In this document: positions 6,125 to 7,163 of the stretch, in pieces
Layout of the letters: each line of letters starts with the position of its first letter
Numbering within the stretch: position 1 is the stretch's first letter
DNA from: Lutibacter sp.
GTDB taxonomy: Bacteria; Bacteroidota; Bacteroidia; Flavobacteriales; Flavobacteriaceae
Assembly (NCBI GenBank): GCA_030748365.1
Contig: JASMME010000067.1
Location: forward strand, 1 to 7,163
Direction: 5' to 3'
DNA: 7,163 nucleotides
Made by a program: the position numbers and the translations under genes
The notes under the pieces: generated by a model
What the model saw: the letters and a program-made list of their open reading frames with translations, nothing else
Database searches by the model: none
Told to the model about the DNA's origin: nothing

Positions 6125-7117
6125 TCAAGATATTTCCAACATTCTTTGGATAGGAATCAGGGCTTTTTCACGCAATGCTGGTGCCACTTCTACACAAGGT
6201 AGTTCGTGTTGCAGGCAGCGGTATAATTTTGTCAGGGTGTTCATTTTCATATAGGCACATTCACTGCAGTTGCAGTTATCATCTTCCACCGGTGCTGGCA
6301 ATAAAATTTTATCAGGAGCTTCCTGTCTCATTTTGTGTAGGATACCCACTTCAGTGGCTATGATGAACTTGGTTGCATCGCTCGATTTTACATAGTCCAG
6401 CAAACCGGCTGTAGAGCCTATATAGCGGGCCACTTTTAGCAGGTGTTCCTGCGATTCGGGATGGGCGATGATTTCTGCATCCGGATGTTCGGCGTGCAGC
6501 TTGAGTATTTTTTCGATGGAAAAAGCTTCGTGTACTTCACAGGCACCGTCCCAGAGCAACATGTCTCGCCCCGTTTTTTTGATCAGCCAGCGTCCCAGGT
6601 TTCGATCAGGGCCGAAAATAATGGCTTGTTCCTCAGGGATGGAGCGGATGATTTTTTCTGCGTTAGAGGAGGTGCAGACGATATCGGTCAGGGCTTTGAT
6701 TTCAGCAGAGGTATTCACATAAGACACGACCAGGTGGTTTGGGTGTGCTTTTTTAAAGGCTGCAAAATCTGCTGGTGGACAAGAATCGGCCAGGGAACAG
6801 CCGGCTTTTAGGTCTGGGAGTACTACCTTTTTAGTCGGATTCAGGATCTTAGCGGTCTCAGCCATAAAATGCACCCCGGCAAAAACGATGATATCCGCTT
6901 GTGTGGTAGCAGCCTTTTGGGCCAAGGCCAGGCTGTCACCTACAAAATCCGCCAGGTCTTGTATGATGCTTTCTTGGTAGTAATGGGCCAGAATAACGGC
7001 ATTTTTTTGCTTTCGAAGCCTATTTATCTCTGCTATATAATCGATTCCATGAGGCAGTTCCATTTTCAGGTAACCTGTTTCTGGTAATGCTTGTATGGCT
7101 TTTGCTAATGTCGTCAT
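6125..7117 (-). CDS. nadA: Quinolinate synthase
   Basis: NadA condenses iminoaspartate (from NadB) with dihydroxyacetone phosphate to quinolinate, using a [4Fe-4S] cluster. The ATG at 7117 gives 330 residues, a normal length for the family. It consists of three similar subdomains. Visible motifs are LAHYYQ (43-48), [10 protein letters not shown] (57-66), [14 protein letters not shown] (79-92), Cys107 in [22 protein letters not shown] (132-142), DRNLG (171-175), WDGACEVHE with Cys193, HPES (218-221), and [14 protein letters not shown] with Cys286. Cys107, Cys193 and Cys286 are the expected three cluster ligands; Cys283 with Cys286 keeps the CxxC seen in E. coli. The gene is first in the visible nadA-nadB pair, with its TGA at 6127-6125 just before the nadB start. 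Only 46 bases upstream are in the window, and no convincing promoter is visible in them. Confidence 0.97.
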   Translation of the reverse strand: MTTLAKAIQALPETGYLKMELPHGIDYIAEINRLRKQKNAVILAHYYQESIIQDLADFVGDSLALAQKAATTQADIIVFAGVHFMAETAKILNPTKKVVLPDLKAGCSLADSCPPADFAAFKKAHPNHLVVSYVNTSAEIKALTDIVCTSSNAEKIIRSIPEEQAIIFGPDRNLGRWLIKKTGRDMLLWDGACEVHEAFSIEKILKLHAEHPDAEIIAHPESQEHLLKVARYIGSTAGLLDYVKSSDATKFIIATEVGILHKMRQEAPDKILLPAPVEDDNCNCSECAYMKMNTLTKLYRCLQHELPCVEVAPALREKALIPIQRMLEIS

Positions 7118-7163
7118 AAAAAAAGCTTACAGGTGAAATCCTGACAAACCAGCGACCAAAAGA

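Noticed and set aside
6443..6811. 122-codon + strand open frame antisense to nadA
   Set aside because: It lies wholly within nadA, whose catalytic motifs are complete across this stretch; no independent gene signals are seen.
7118..7163. Promoter for nadA
   Set aside because: TTTG-like triplets occur on the minus strand, but the best partner (TAAGCTTT) has a poor match and a short spacer. The true promoter may lie beyond the window edge.
1..7163. CRISPR array, insertion sequence, phage, toxin-antitoxin or other defence system
   Set aside because: No direct repeats of suitable size, no transposase or integrase reading, and no nuclease or toxin motif were found. The MazG-like protein has no adjacent MazEF-type pair.

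Overview
This window looks like an ordinary stretch of chromosome from a member of the Bacteroidota, most likely class Flavobacteriia (Flavobacteriaceae). The basis is the style of the proteins (ATP-type PEP carboxykinase, a lipoprotein M49 dipeptidyl peptidase, and a small two-helix membrane protein of a kind I associate with flavobacteria). Promoter-like sequences resembling the Bacteroidota consensus (TTG about 19 nt before TAnnTTTG) and starts without Shine-Dalgarno sequences fit this too. I cannot name a genus from sequence alone.

Layout, left to right. The 3' part of pckA (PEP carboxykinase, ATP) enters from the left edge and ends at 745. A leader of about 200 bases follows, with a plausible promoter and a small hairpin. 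It leads to a full-length M49 (dipeptidyl peptidase III-like) lipoprotein gene, 945-2963, closed by a clear intrinsic terminator at 2990-3024. On the other strand, converging on that terminator, is a 61-codon gene for a two-helix membrane protein (3208-3023). It is divergent from an SDR oxidoreductase gene (3253-3969) across only 44 bases, which appear to hold overlapping promoters. Next on the + strand is a GTG-started MazG-like NTP pyrophosphohydrolase gene (4079-4471). The right 2.6 kb is the minus-strand pair nadA-nadB (7117-6125 and 6116-4527), which converges on the MazG-like gene.

Functionally the window is a mixture. NadB (L-aspartate oxidase) and NadA (quinolinate synthase) act in sequence to make quinolinate for de novo NAD synthesis and are almost certainly one transcription unit. 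PckA is the gluconeogenic entry from oxaloacetate. The M49 lipoprotein probably trims peptides in the cell envelope. The SDR and MazG-like proteins have clear folds and intact catalytic motifs but no identifiable substrate here.

I found no tRNA, rRNA, CRISPR array, insertion sequence or phage gene, and no new multi-gene system. The observations worth a second look are modest: the lipoprotein form of the M49 peptidase and its structured leader, the small membrane protein with its overlapping divergent promoters, and an altered C-terminal motif in NadB.
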